Of a DNA stretch of 64,000 nt, positions 52,914-61,510 are shown piece after piece (the first letter of the stretch is position 1; the number at the start of each line of letters is the position of its first letter). This stretch comes from Rhodospirillum centenum SW (GTDB lineage: Bacteria; Pseudomonadota; Alphaproteobacteria; Azospirillales; Azospirillaceae). The position numbers and the translations under genes were made by a program. The stretch is taken from positions 3,325,001-3,389,000 of the forward strand of contig NC_011420.2 of NCBI RefSeq assembly GCF_000016185.1. The letters are read 5' to 3'. A model generated the notes under the pieces. That model was not told where the DNA came from, did no database searches, and saw nothing but the letters and a program-made list of their open reading frames with translations.

Positions 52914-53642
52914 TCAGGGCTGCTTCGGCGGGGCGAGATCGGGCGGCACGGCGAAGGCGCCCAGCGTGACCCGCGCGGTCAGGTGCAGCTTCTCCTGCAC
53001 GCCTTCCTCCAGCATGTCCGCGGCCTCCATGCCGCGGGCCGGGGCCATGGCCATGCGGCTGCTCATCAGCTTGGGCATCGGCTCCTCGCTGAAGTCGATG
53101 CCGGCGACGCGGAACTGCCGGTCGGGGAAGACCTTGGCAAGCCGGGCCAGCTCGGCCGTCACCTTGCCGTACAGCTCCTCCCGCAGGCGGGAGCGGACGG
53201 CCTCCGTCTCGGCCAGGGTGGGGTCGAAGGCGACGCCGCCGATGCGGACCTGGAGGCCGGGGCGGCTGACCTTCTTGGCGCGGTCGGCAAGGCCGGCGAG
53301 CTGCGCCTCGGGCAGACGCGCCTCCAGCTCGGCCTGCCAGCGGTCCAGCCCGGCCTCGTCCTGGCGGCGGTCCAGCCGCAGGATGCGCCATTCGGCCTTG
53401 TCCGCCACGGCTGTCGCGGCTTTCAGAAGTTCCGGCCGGAGCTGGCTGGCCTCGGCGCCGTTGCCGGCGGCGTCCACGATCAGGCTGACGCGGGCGGTCT
53501 CCGTCTTCACCCAGTCCTCGGCCTCCAGCGACAGCGACACGGTGTCGATGAAGACGGGCGGCTGGACGATCTGGGCGCCGGCCGGGGCGGCGGCGATCAG
53601 GCCGGCCGTCAGGGCCAGCGCGGGCAACAGGCGTCGGTGCAT
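52914..53642 (-). CDS. SIMPL-domain (DUF541) periplasmic protein
   Basis: A 242-residue protein with a signal peptide (L-L-P-A-L-A-L-T-A-G-L-I-A-A-A-P-A-G-A-Q). The body matches the SIMPL layout: V-S-L-S-L-E-A-E-D-W-V-K-T-E-T-A-R-V-S-L-I-V-D-A, a helical part, then V-R-I-G-G-V-A-F-D-P-T-L-A and a C-terminal strand L-H-L-T-A-R-V-T-L-G-A-F. Such proteins form periplasmic oligomers of poorly known role. ATG at 53642 follows GGGAG. The family call is moderately sure. Confidence 0.7.
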   Translation of the reverse strand: MHRRLLPALALTAGLIAAAPAGAQIVQPPVFIDTVSLSLEAEDWVKTETARVSLIVDAAGNGAEASQLRPELLKAATAVADKAEWRILRLDRRQDEAGLDRWQAELEARLPEAQLAGLADRAKKVSRPGLQVRIGGVAFDPTLAETEAVRSRLREELYGKVTAELARLAKVFPDRQFRVAGIDFSEEPMPKLMSSRMAMAPARGMEAADMLEEGVQEKLHLTARVTLGAFAVPPDLAPPKQP

Positions 53643-53804
53643 GGAGGGTCTCCCGTGGCTTCGGGTCCGGGAACAACGGAATTCCGGTGCCGCGGCGCCG
53701 GCCGGACCCGGATCCATCCAGCCCCAGGAAGGGGGCGGAATTGCGACGGTGGCGGAGCGTCCGTGCGGCATCCGTCGGGCGGACCTCCCGTGGTCCCGCC
53801 GGGC

Positions 53805-54470
53805 TCAGAAATCCAGGTCGGCGTAGTGCGCCGGCGGCGAGGCGCCGGGGATGTGGTCGCCCAGCACCGGGCGGAAGCTGGGCCGGCTCTTGATCCGGGC
53901 GTACCAGTTCTTCGCCTCGGGATGGTCGTCCCAGGGCACGTCGCCCAGATAGTCCAGGCAGGACAGATGCGCCGCGGCCGAGATGTCGGCCAGCGTCAGG
54001 TCGTCACCGGCAAGCCAGGTCCGGCGCTCCGCCAGCCAGGCGATGTAGTCCAGGTGGTAGTGGATGTTGGCGAGCCCGGCGCGGATCGCCTGGGCGTGCG
54101 GGGTGCCCTGGCCGGCAAGGCGCTTGAGCATCTTCTCCCCGACCAGCAGATCCGTCACCTCGCGGGCGAACTTCTCGTCGAACCAGGCGGCCAGCCGCCG
54201 CGTCTCCGCGCGGGTGACCTGATCGGGTCCCAGCAGGGTGATGGGGAAGCCTTCCTCCAGATACTCGCAGATCGGGCCGTGACCGACGACGACGACGCCG
54301 TCATCCTCCACCAGAACGGGAACCTCCCCGGCCGGGTTCAGCATCAGGAAGTCTTCCCGGCGCTCCCAGGGCTTCTCCAGCGCCAGATCGAACTCGACAC
54401 GCTTCTCCCCCAGCGCGACACGCACCTTGCGGGAAGAGGCGGAGAGCGGATGATGGTACAAGGTGCGCAT
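53805..54470 (-). CDS. Glutathione S-transferase-like protein (possibly FzlA-like)
   Basis: A 221-residue GST-fold protein: thioredoxin-like N-domain (L-Y-H-H-P-L-S-A-S-S-R-K-V-R-V-A-L ... N-P-A-G-E-V-P-V-L-V-E-D-D-G) and helical C-domain (W-L-A-G-D-D-L-T-L-A-D-I-S-A-A-A). The C-terminal tail H-Y-A-D-L-D-F and the N-terminal block recall FzlA, the alphaproteobacterial GST homologue that binds FtsZ through its C-terminal tail. That link is from memory and uncertain; a plain GST is the alternative. It is a single gene. Confidence 0.8.
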   Translation of the reverse strand: MRTLYHHPLSASSRKVRVALGEKRVEFDLALEKPWERREDFLMLNPAGEVPVLVEDDGVVVVGHGPICEYLEEGFPITLLGPDQVTRAETRRLAAWFDEKFAREVTDLLVGEKMLKRLAGQGTPHAQAIRAGLANIHYHLDYIAWLAERRTWLAGDDLTLADISAAAHLSCLDYLGDVPWDDHPEAKNWYARIKSRPSFRPVLGDHIPGASPPAHYADLDF

Positions 54471-54688
54471 CGGTGGTCCATGAGACCGGGGCGGCCGCCG
54501 TTCCCGGACCGCCGGCGCGGGACATTCCTGTCCACAGTCTGCCGGTTCCTCGGGGGCGCGGCCTCTCTACGGACCCGGCCGGGGTCCGCCGCCCGGATCG
54601 TGTGCCACAGCGGCACGCGGGCTGACAAGGCTTCCCGCGCGCCGGCGGTGGTCGCAAAAGGGTGCGTCGCAGCAGAAGGAAACGGCCC

Positions 54689-55378
54689 ATGGTACGACAC
54701 GACCATCCGGAGATGGACGCGACGCCCTGCCGCGGCGGCTGCGCCGGGACCCCGCCGGCCGCGGGCGGCGGCTGGCTGCGGCGGCTGCACGCCTGGTTCC
54801 TGCACGTCTATGCCGACGGCTACAACGCGAAGGTGGATGCCCGGAAGCGTCACCTGATCGGGGGACTGCGCGGCGCCGTGCTGGAGATCGGCCCCGGCTC
54901 CGGCGCCAATATCGGTTATTTCGCGTCGGGCATCCACTGGACGGGGGTGGAGCCCAATCCGATGGCGTACCCCTATCTGCGGCGCAAGGCGGATGCCGCC
55001 GGGCTGGACGCCACCCTGCTGGCGGGCACGGCGGAGCGGCTGCCGGTCCCCGACGCCAGCCAGGACGCCGTCGTCTCCACCCTGGTGCTGTGCAGCGTGG
55101 CCGATCCCGACCGGGTGCTGGCCGAGGTCCGGCGGGTGCTGAAGCCCGGCGGCCGCTTCGTCTTCATCGAGCATGTCGGGGCCGAGCCCGGCAGCGGCGA
55201 ACGGCACTGGCAGCGGCGGGTGAAGCCGGTCTGGCGCCGGCTGGGCGACGGCTGCGAGCCCGACCGCGACACCGCCGCCCGCATCCGGGCCGCCGGTTTC
55301 GCCCGCGTGGACATCGAGCCGTTCCGGATGCCATACCCGATCGTCGCCCCGCACATCGCGGGATGGGCGGAACGCTGA
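54689..55378 (+). CDS. Class I SAM-dependent methyltransferase
   Basis: A 229-residue enzyme. SAM-binding motif I is V-L-E-I-G-P-G-S-G-A-N; motif II region A-G-T-A-E-R-L-P-V-P-D-A-S-Q-D-A-V-V-S-T and post-motif V-L-K-P-G-G-R-F-V-F-I-E-H follow. The sequence is nearest the METTL7/UbiE-like group (E-H-V-G-A-E, W-x-R-x-x-x-G-C). ATG at 54689 follows AGAAGGA; an upstream GTG (54662) is less likely. The substrate is unknown. The GNAT gene starts 43 bp downstream and may be co-transcribed. Confidence 0.83.
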   Translation: MVRHDHPEMDATPCRGGCAGTPPAAGGGWLRRLHAWFLHVYADGYNAKVDARKRHLIGGLRGAVLEIGPGSGANIGYFASGIHWTGVEPNPMAYPYLRRKADAAGLDATLLAGTAERLPVPDASQDAVVSTLVLCSVADPDRVLAEVRRVLKPGGRFVFIEHVGAEPGSGERHWQRRVKPVWRRLGDGCEPDRDTAARIRAAGFARVDIEPFRMPYPIVAPHIAGWAER

Positions 55379-55421
55379 CCGCTCCGCCGGGGCAGGGCCG
55401 GGAGAGGGAGGAACGGCGCGG

Positions 55422-55880
55422 ATGGGAACGGGCATCACGGTCACCCCGGCCACGGCGGGGGACGCGGCGGACTGGCACCGGCTGTTCGCCGGCTACTGCG
55501 CCTTCTACGGGGAGGCACTGCCCGACGGCGTCGCCGCCGATGTCTGGCGCCGCATCCTGGAACCCGGGCATCCGGTCAAGGGCCTGCTCGCCCGGGAGGC
55601 GGACGGGACGGTGGTCGGGCTCTGCAACTACGTCCTGCACGACAACACCTGGAGCGTCCGCACGGACTGCTACCTGGAGGACCTCTATACCGATCCCGCG
55701 GCGCGCGGCCGCGGCGTCGGCCGGGCCCTGATCGAACGGCTGGTGGCGACGGGGCGGCAGGCCGGCTGGCGCCGCGTCTACTGGCACACGCAGGAGGACA
55801 ACGCCACCGCCCGGCGGCTCTATGACAGGGTCACGGGCGGCCGCGACGCCTTCGTCCGCTACACGGTCAAGCTGGTCTGA
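55422..55880 (+). CDS. GNAT-family N-acetyltransferase
   Basis: A 152-residue acetyltransferase. Strand beta4 (C-Y-L-E-D-L-Y-T-D) runs into the acetyl-CoA-binding loop R-G-R-G-V-G-R-A-L-I (~96-105), and W-H-T-Q-E-D-N-A-T-A-R-R-L-Y-D follows, all typical of GNATs acting on small amines or amino groups. The substrate is unknown. The start at 55422 follows a GGAACGGCGCGG stretch. Confidence 0.87.
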   Translation: MGTGITVTPATAGDAADWHRLFAGYCAFYGEALPDGVAADVWRRILEPGHPVKGLLAREADGTVVGLCNYVLHDNTWSVRTDCYLEDLYTDPAARGRGVGRALIERLVATGRQAGWRRVYWHTQEDNATARRLYDRVTGGRDAFVRYTVKLV

Positions 55881-56007
55881 CCGGCATCCCCCCGGGCGGT
55901 GCCGCGATTGACCCCCGTCAAGGCCGGGCGGCCCGCCCCGCGCTAGGGTCCGCCCGTTCCAGTTCCTGCTGCCCCCAGTTCCGTCCGCCCCCGGGAGGAG
56001 AGCCGCC

Positions 56008-57054
56008 ATGGCCTACGACGAACCCTGGACCCTGGATGCCGAGGATTTTCCGGAGGAGGGGCCGCAGCGCGAGCAGATCCGCTTCGCACTGCGCTACGCC
56101 GTCCTGGCGCCCAGCGGGCACAACACCCAGCCCTGGTCGCTGGTCCTCTCCGACTCCTTTGTCGAGCTGCGGGCCGACCGCGAGCGCGCCCTGCCGGTGG
56201 TCGATCCGGCCGGCCGCGAGCTGCTGATCTCCTGCGGGGCGGCGCTGGGGCATCTGACGGTCGCCCTGCGCGCCTTCCACCGCGCGCACATCGTGGAGAC
56301 CTTCCCCGACCCCCGCGACCCGGACCTTCTGGCCCGGGTCCTGCTGACGGGGGAGAAACTGCTGCCCGATGCGGAGGCGCGGGCGCTGCTCGATGCGATC
56401 CCGCGGCGGCACAGCAACCGCTCCGCCTATGAGGACCGTCCGGCCGAGCCGCGCGACCTGATGGCCTGCGTCGCCGCGGCGGAGGCGGAAGGGGCGCTGC
56501 TGCACGTTCTGACCGAGCCGGGCGAGCGCGATGCCGTGGCCGCCCTGATCGCGGAGGGCGATCTGGCCCAGATGCACGACCCCGCCTTCCGGCGCGAGCT
56601 GGCGCACTGGGTGAAGTCCCGCCACGGGGCCGACCAGGACGGCCTGTCCGCCCGGGCGTTCGGCCTGCCCGACGCGCTCTCGGCCGTGGGGGCGCTGGTC
56701 ATCCGCTTCACCGACCAGGGCGACAGCGTGGCCGCGAAGGACAGCCGTCTGGCCCGGGACGCCCCGGCGCTGGCCGTGCTGACGACGCCGGGCGACACCC
56801 CGGCCGACTGGCTGGCGGCGGGGCGGGCGCTGTCGCGGGTGCTGCTGACCCTGACCGGGGCCGGGCTGGCCGCCGCCTTCCTGAACGAACCGATCGAGGT
56901 GCCGGAGCTGCGGCCGCGGCTGCGCGATCTGCTGCCGCGCTTCAACTGCACAGGCGACGGGGTGCCGCAGCTTCTGCTGCGGATCGGCTATCCGCAGCAG
57001 AGCGTGCCCGCCGCCGCCCGCCGCCCGCTGGAGGACGTGCTGGTCGAGCAGTGA
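56008..57054 (+). CDS. Acg-like nitroreductase-family protein
   Basis: A 348-residue flavoprotein-like protein with an N-terminal nitroreductase half (A-L-R-Y-A-V-L-A-P-S-G-H-N-T-Q-P-W, R-R-H-S-N-R-S-A-Y) and a degenerate second half (A-A-G-R-A-L-S-R-V-L-L-T-L-T-G-A-G-L-A-A-A-F-L-N). This double, partly decayed arrangement is seen in the Acg family of Mycobacterium, which is thought to sequester FMN rather than reduce nitro compounds. ATG at 56008 follows GGGAGGAGAG. Confidence 0.82.
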   Translation: MAYDEPWTLDAEDFPEEGPQREQIRFALRYAVLAPSGHNTQPWSLVLSDSFVELRADRERALPVVDPAGRELLISCGAALGHLTVALRAFHRAHIVETFPDPRDPDLLARVLLTGEKLLPDAEARALLDAIPRRHSNRSAYEDRPAEPRDLMACVAAAEAEGALLHVLTEPGERDAVAALIAEGDLAQMHDPAFRRELAHWVKSRHGADQDGLSARAFGLPDALSAVGALVIRFTDQGDSVAAKDSRLARDAPALAVLTTPGDTPADWLAAGRALSRVLLTLTGAGLAAAFLNEPIEVPELRPRLRDLLPRFNCTGDGVPQLLLRIGYPQQSVPAAARRPLEDVLVEQ

Positions 57055-57214
57055 CAGGCCGGGTGCTGACAGGACGGGGGCCGGTCCGCGCTGTGGTGGC
57101 GGGCGTGCCATCGCGGTGCAATCTTGCCGCCGCGCGCTTTTCATCCCATGGACCTAATACCATAGTCATGGCGCGTGACGGACCGCCGGCCGACCGGCCG
57201 GCCGACGAGGTAGG

Positions 57215-58306
57215 ATGATGCAGGAAGACAAGGCGGCGCTCTTGCGCGCCCTCACGATCGACCGGACCCGCCCCCCCGCCCGGCGCGGCGTGCCCTGGAA
57301 GACCGTGGCGGCCGGGCTGGCCGCGGGCTGCATCGTCGCGGCCGGCGCCTACTGGTACATGATCGACGGTCAGCCGCCGGCCCGCACCGCCGAGCGCGCG
57401 CCGGCCAAGGCGCCGCCGCCCGCCGCCGCCCCCCGTTCCGAACCGGCCGCCACCACGACAGCCTCCACGGCCCAGGCGCGGCCCGCCACTCCGGTGCCCG
57501 CCGCCGCTCCGGCGGTGCCGCGGGCGGGCTCGCTGGTCGCCTCGGGCTACATCGTCGCCCGCCGCAAGGCCACCGTGGCGGCGGAGATCACCGGCCGCAT
57601 CGTGGACGTGCTGGTGGAGGAGGGGATGCGGGTCGAAGAGGGGCAGGTGCTGGCCCGGCTCGACGCCGCGCTCGCGGAGATCGACCTGTCGCTGGCCCGC
57701 GCCGCCGTGGACCAGGCGCAGGCGACCGTCGCCGGCCACCAGGCGGACCTGCGCGACGCCGAGAGCACGCTGAAGCGGGTCCGCAGCCTGTCGCGCAATG
57801 CCAACGCCAGCGAGGCGGACCTGATCAAGGCGCAGGCCCGCGTGGACTCCCTGCGCGCCCAGATCCGGGCGGCACAGGCCCAGATCGAGACGGCTAAGCT
57901 GGACGTCTCCCGCCGGGCGGAGCAGCTCTCGAAATACACCATCGCGGCCCCCTTCTCCGGAGTCGTGATCGACAAGAACGCCCAGCCGGGAGAGATCATC
58001 TCTCCGGTGTCGGCGGGCGGCGGCTTCACCCGCACCGGCATCTGCACCATCGTGGACATGGACAGCCTGGAGGTGGAGGTGGACGTGAACGAGGCCTATA
58101 TCGGCCGCGTCGTCGCCGGCCAGCGGGTGGAGGCGGTGCTGGACGCCTATCCGGACTGGCGCATTCCGGCCCGGGTCATCGCGGTGGTGCCGACGGCCAA
58201 CCGCGACAAGGCGACGATCCAGGTCCGCATCGGGTTCGACGGGCGCGATCCGCGCATCCTGCCCGACATGGCGGCGAAGGTGACCTTCCTGGAGGACCGC
58301 GCCTGA
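57215..58306 (+). CDS. HlyD-like periplasmic adaptor of an ABC exporter
   Basis: A 363-residue membrane-fusion protein. One N-terminal membrane helix (~30-50) is followed by an Ala/Pro-rich linker (~57-105). Lipoyl halves (V-A-S-G-Y-I-V-A-R-R-K-A-T-V-A-A-E-I-T-G-R and T-I-A-A-P-F-S-G-V-V) flank a coiled-coil hairpin, then come barrel domains (V-D-V-N-E-A-Y-I-G-R-V-V). First of four genes forming a MacA/DevB-like tripartite exporter. Confidence 0.9.
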   Translation: MMQEDKAALLRALTIDRTRPPARRGVPWKTVAAGLAAGCIVAAGAYWYMIDGQPPARTAERAPAKAPPPAAAPRSEPAATTTASTAQARPATPVPAAAPAVPRAGSLVASGYIVARRKATVAAEITGRIVDVLVEEGMRVEEGQVLARLDAALAEIDLSLARAAVDQAQATVAGHQADLRDAESTLKRVRSLSRNANASEADLIKAQARVDSLRAQIRAAQAQIETAKLDVSRRAEQLSKYTIAAPFSGVVIDKNAQPGEIISPVSAGGGFTRTGICTIVDMDSLEVEVDVNEAYIGRVVAGQRVEAVLDAYPDWRIPARVIAVVPTANRDKATIQVRIGFDGRDPRILPDMAAKVTFLEDRA

Positions 58307-58385
58307 CGCGGGCGGCCGGGGACGGACGGAAACGGAACGGGCACGGACCGGCCGGCAGCGGCGCCGGCCGACAGCGGGAAAGACC

Positions 58386-59081
58386 ATGGGCGACGCACTG
58401 ATCCGGCTGACCGAAGTCTCCAAGCGCTTCATCAAGGCGAAGGAGACGATCACCATCTTCGACCGCCTGGACATGGCGATCCCGCGCGGCGATTTCGTCG
58501 CCGTCATGGGACCCAGCGGGTCGGGCAAGACGACGCTGCTGAACCTGCTGGGCGGCATCGACCGGCCGACCTCCGGCGCGGTCCAGTTCGACGGCGTGCG
58601 CATCGACGGCCTGTCGGAAGGGGCGCTGGCCGACTGGCGCGCCGCCAATGTCGGCTTCATCTTCCAGTTCTACAACCTGATGCCGATGCTGACGGCGGCG
58701 CGGAACGTGGAACTGCCGCTGCTGCTGACCCGCCTGGACGCGGCCGAGCGGCGGCGGCGGGTGGAGATCGCGCTGCGGCTGGTGGATCTGGGCGACCGCA
58801 TGGGCCACTACCCGCGGGAGATGTCGGGCGGCCAGATGCAGCGCGTCGCCATCGCCCGCGCCGTCGTCTCCGACCCCAAGATGCTGCTCTGCGACGAACC
58901 GACGGGCGATCTCGACCGCACCACGGCGGACGAGATCCTGCGGATGCTGCAACTGCTGAACCGGGAGATGGGCAAGACCATCGTCATGGTCACCCACGAC
59001 CCGGAGGCCGCCCGCTACGCCCGCCGCGTCCTGCACCTGGACAAGGGGCAGTTCGTCGAGCGCGACCTGGACGCGGCCTGA
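58386..59081 (+). CDS. ABC transporter ATP-binding protein (LolD/MacB-type)
   Basis: A 231-residue ATPase with Walker A G-P-S-G-S-G-K-T near residue 43, signature M-S-G-G-Q-M-Q-R-V and Walker B M-L-L-C-D-E-P-T-G-D-L-D-R. The E-P-T-G-D-L-D form and the short length identify the mechanotransmission MacB/LolD/FtsE group, whose members pair with FtsX-type permeases, as encoded next. It lies 79 bp after the adaptor gene. Confidence 0.93.
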   Translation: MGDALIRLTEVSKRFIKAKETITIFDRLDMAIPRGDFVAVMGPSGSGKTTLLNLLGGIDRPTSGAVQFDGVRIDGLSEGALADWRAANVGFIFQFYNLMPMLTAARNVELPLLLTRLDAAERRRRVEIALRLVDLGDRMGHYPREMSGGQMQRVAIARAVVSDPKMLLCDEPTGDLDRTTADEILRMLQLLNREMGKTIVMVTHDPEAARYARRVLHLDKGQFVERDLDAA

Positions 59082-59092
59082 CGGGGGCGGGG

Positions 59093-60256
59093 ATGGACGA
59101 TTTCTACCTGGTCCGCAGAAACCTGTTCCGGCGCAAGCTGCGGGCCTTCCTGATGGTGGTCAGCATCTTCGTCGCCTTCCTGATCTTCGGCGTGCTGGCC
59201 AGCTTCGAGCGGGCCTTCAACTCGGCCGAGGCGGCGGCGGCCGACAACCGGCTGGTTGTCGTCAACCGGATCAACTTCACCCAGCCGCTGCCGCTGGCCT
59301 ACCTGGACCGGGTGCGGGGGGTGGAAGGCGTGCGGGTGGCCAGTCACTGGAACTGGTTCGGCGGCTATTTCCAGGAGCCGCGCAACTTCATCGTCACCTT
59401 CGCGGTGGAGCCGGAGACCTATCTGGAGATCTTCCGCGAGGACTTCGCCTTCGATCCGGCCGAGCGGGAGGCGTTCCTGCGCGACCGCGGCAGCCTGGCG
59501 GTGGGCGAGGCGGTGGCGCGGAAATACGGCTGGCAGGTCGGCGACCGGGTGCCGCTGTCCAGCACCATCTTCACCAACCGGACGACCGGCACCCGCACCT
59601 GGGACTTCACCATCGCCGCCATCTTCCGGCCGGCGCGCGACCGGGTGGACACCAACCTCGTGGCCTTCCACTACGACTATTTCAACGAGACGCGCAGCTT
59701 CGGGAAGGACTTCATCGGTTCCGTCCTGGTCGAGACGACGGGGCCGGAGGTGAACGACAGGGTCGTCGCCGCCGTGGACGGCATGTTCGCCAATTCGCCC
59801 TTCGAGACCTCGACGACGACCGAGGGGGCGTTCAACAAGCAGTTCGCCGCCCAGCTCGGCAACATCGCCCTGATCGTGACGCTGGTGGTGGGGGCCGCCT
59901 TCCTGACCATCCTGATGATCGTCGGCAACACCATGGTCATGGCGATCCGCGAGCGCACGCGGGAGATCGGGGTGCTGAAGACACTGGGCTTCCCCAGCGG
60001 CCGGATCTTCCGCATGGTGCTGGGGGAGAGCGTGCTGCTGGCCCTGCTGGGCGGCATTCCGGGACTGATCGCGGCGGCGGCGGCCTGCGCCGTGCTGGCG
60101 CCGATGGCCGGCGCCTTCGCGCCGGGCCTGCGGCTGGTGCCGCAGACGGCCTTCCTGGGGGTGGGGCTGATGCTGCTGCTGGGTCTGGTCACCGGCGTCG
60201 TGCCGGCGCTGAACGCGCTGCGCATGAGCATCGTCACCGCCCTGGGGAGGGACTGA
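59093..60256 (+). CDS. FtsX/MacB-type ABC permease 1
   Basis: A 387-residue membrane protein: one N-terminal helix (F-L-M-V-V-S-I-F-V-A-F-L-I-F-G-V), a ~220-residue periplasmic domain, then three C-terminal helices (from ~255) with the coupling region R-E-R-T-R-E-I-G-V-L-K-T-L-G-F. This MacB_PCD plus FtsX layout is standard. It starts 11 bp after the ATPase gene and ends 4 bp before the second permease gene. Confidence 0.92.
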   Translation: MDDFYLVRRNLFRRKLRAFLMVVSIFVAFLIFGVLASFERAFNSAEAAAADNRLVVVNRINFTQPLPLAYLDRVRGVEGVRVASHWNWFGGYFQEPRNFIVTFAVEPETYLEIFREDFAFDPAEREAFLRDRGSLAVGEAVARKYGWQVGDRVPLSSTIFTNRTTGTRTWDFTIAAIFRPARDRVDTNLVAFHYDYFNETRSFGKDFIGSVLVETTGPEVNDRVVAAVDGMFANSPFETSTTTEGAFNKQFAAQLGNIALIVTLVVGAAFLTILMIVGNTMVMAIRERTREIGVLKTLGFPSGRIFRMVLGESVLLALLGGIPGLIAAAAACAVLAPMAGAFAPGLRLVPQTAFLGVGLMLLLGLVTGVVPALNALRMSIVTALGRD

Positions 60257-60260
60257 GCCC

Positions 60261-61448
60261 GTGCGCCTGCTGAACCAGATCGTCGCCGTCACGGCGATCA
60301 ACCTGAAGAGCATCCCGCGCCGCTTCTGGGTGTCGCTGTCCACGGTGGTGGCGATCGCGCTCGTGGTGACGGTGCTGCTGTCCTTCCTGGCGATGGCGAA
60401 CGGTTTCCGGCAGACCCTGCGCGGCACCGGCTCGCCGGACGTGGCGGTGCTGCTGCGCGGCGGCGCCAGCGTGGAGATCAACAGCTCCGTCGGCCGCGAC
60501 CAGCTCCGCCTGATCGAGGAGGCGCCGGGCATCGCCCGGGGGGCCGACGGCAAGGCGCTGGTCTCGGGCGAGCTGTACCTCATCGTGGACGGGCTCAAGC
60601 GGGCCAGCGGCACCAAGGCCAACATCGCCCTGCGCGGGCTGGGTCCGGAAGGGGAGGCGATCCGCCAGGGCTTCCGCATCGTCGAGGGCCGGATGTTCGA
60701 GCCTGGTGCGGCGGAGATCATCGTCGGCCGCTCGCTGCTGAGCGAGTTCGCCGGGTTCGAACCCGGCAGCACGGTGCGGCTGGGCACCGGCACCTGGACC
60801 GTGGTCGGCATCTTCGAGATGGGCGGCAGCGTCTTCGAATCCGAACTCTGGGCCGATGTCGGCACGGTGCAGAGCCTGTTCAACCGCAGCAACTTCTACC
60901 AGAGCATCCGGGTCCGGCTGGACGGACCCGACGCGCTGGCGGCGCTGAAGACCTATGTCGATGCCGACCCGCGCCTGAAGCTGGACGCGAAGACGGAGCA
61001 GACCTACTTCGCCGATCAGGCGGCGGGCACCGGCGGGCTGATCCAGAGCCTGGGCTGGCCGCTCGCCATCGCCATGGCGATGGGCGCGCTCGCCGGCGCC
61101 CTGAACACCATGTACAGCTCGGTCGCCGCCCGCACGACGGAGATCGCCACCCTGCGGGCGCTGGGCTTCGGCGGCATCCCCGCCTTCGTCGGCACGCTGG
61201 TGGAGAGTCTGGCGCTGGCCGGCCTGGGCGGGGTGGTCGGCGCGCTGCTGACCTGGGTCTTCTTCGACGGGCTGACGGCCAGCACCTTCGGCGGCAGCTT
61301 CACCCAGGTGGTGTTCAGCTTCCGGCTCACCCCGGGGCTGGTGATGCAGGGGGTGACGCTGGCGCTGGTCGTCGGCTTCATCGGCGGCCTGTTCCCGGCC
61401 ATCCGCGCCACCCGCGTCCCCCTGGTCGCCGCCTTCGGACAGCGATAG
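60261..61448 (+). CDS. FtsX/MacB-type ABC permease 2
   Basis: A 395-residue paralogue of permease 1 with the same layout: N-terminal helix (V-S-L-S-T-V-V-A-I-A-L-V-V-T-V-L-L), periplasmic domain (~50-260) and three C-terminal helices with R-T-T-E-I-A-T-L-R-A-L-G-F as coupling loop. The start is GTG at 60261 behind GGGAGGGA. Two different permeases with one ATPase suggest a heterodimeric membrane part. The substrate is unknown. Confidence 0.92.
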   Translation: MRLLNQIVAVTAINLKSIPRRFWVSLSTVVAIALVVTVLLSFLAMANGFRQTLRGTGSPDVAVLLRGGASVEINSSVGRDQLRLIEEAPGIARGADGKALVSGELYLIVDGLKRASGTKANIALRGLGPEGEAIRQGFRIVEGRMFEPGAAEIIVGRSLLSEFAGFEPGSTVRLGTGTWTVVGIFEMGGSVFESELWADVGTVQSLFNRSNFYQSIRVRLDGPDALAALKTYVDADPRLKLDAKTEQTYFADQAAGTGGLIQSLGWPLAIAMAMGALAGALNTMYSSVAARTTEIATLRALGFGGIPAFVGTLVESLALAGLGGVVGALLTWVFFDGLTASTFGGSFTQVVFSFRLTPGLVMQGVTLALVVGFIGGLFPAIRATRVPLVAAFGQR

Positions 61449-61485
61449 GGCCTTCCCGGCGCCGCCGGAAAGGCCCTGCCGTTCC
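61447..61485. terminator. Bidirectional terminator hairpin
   Basis: AGGGCCTT (61447-61454) pairs with AAGGCCCT (61470-61477), with a second CCGGC/GCCGG pair inside and a GCC loop. It starts at the stop codon of permease 2 and serves the convergent acyl-CoA ligase gene too. Confidence 0.65.
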
Positions 61486-61510
61486 TGTCCGTCCGGGTCC
61501 GTCCGGCCGC

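Noticed and set aside
57125-57180. Possible promoter with CCATGG/CCATAG motifs before the ABC exporter operon
   Set aside because: No -35/-10 pair with acceptable spacing could be assigned.
60751-60766. CCGGGTTCGAACCCGG resembles a tRNA T-arm
   Set aside because: It lies inside an ABC permease gene in frame and has no acceptor, D or anticodon arms around it.
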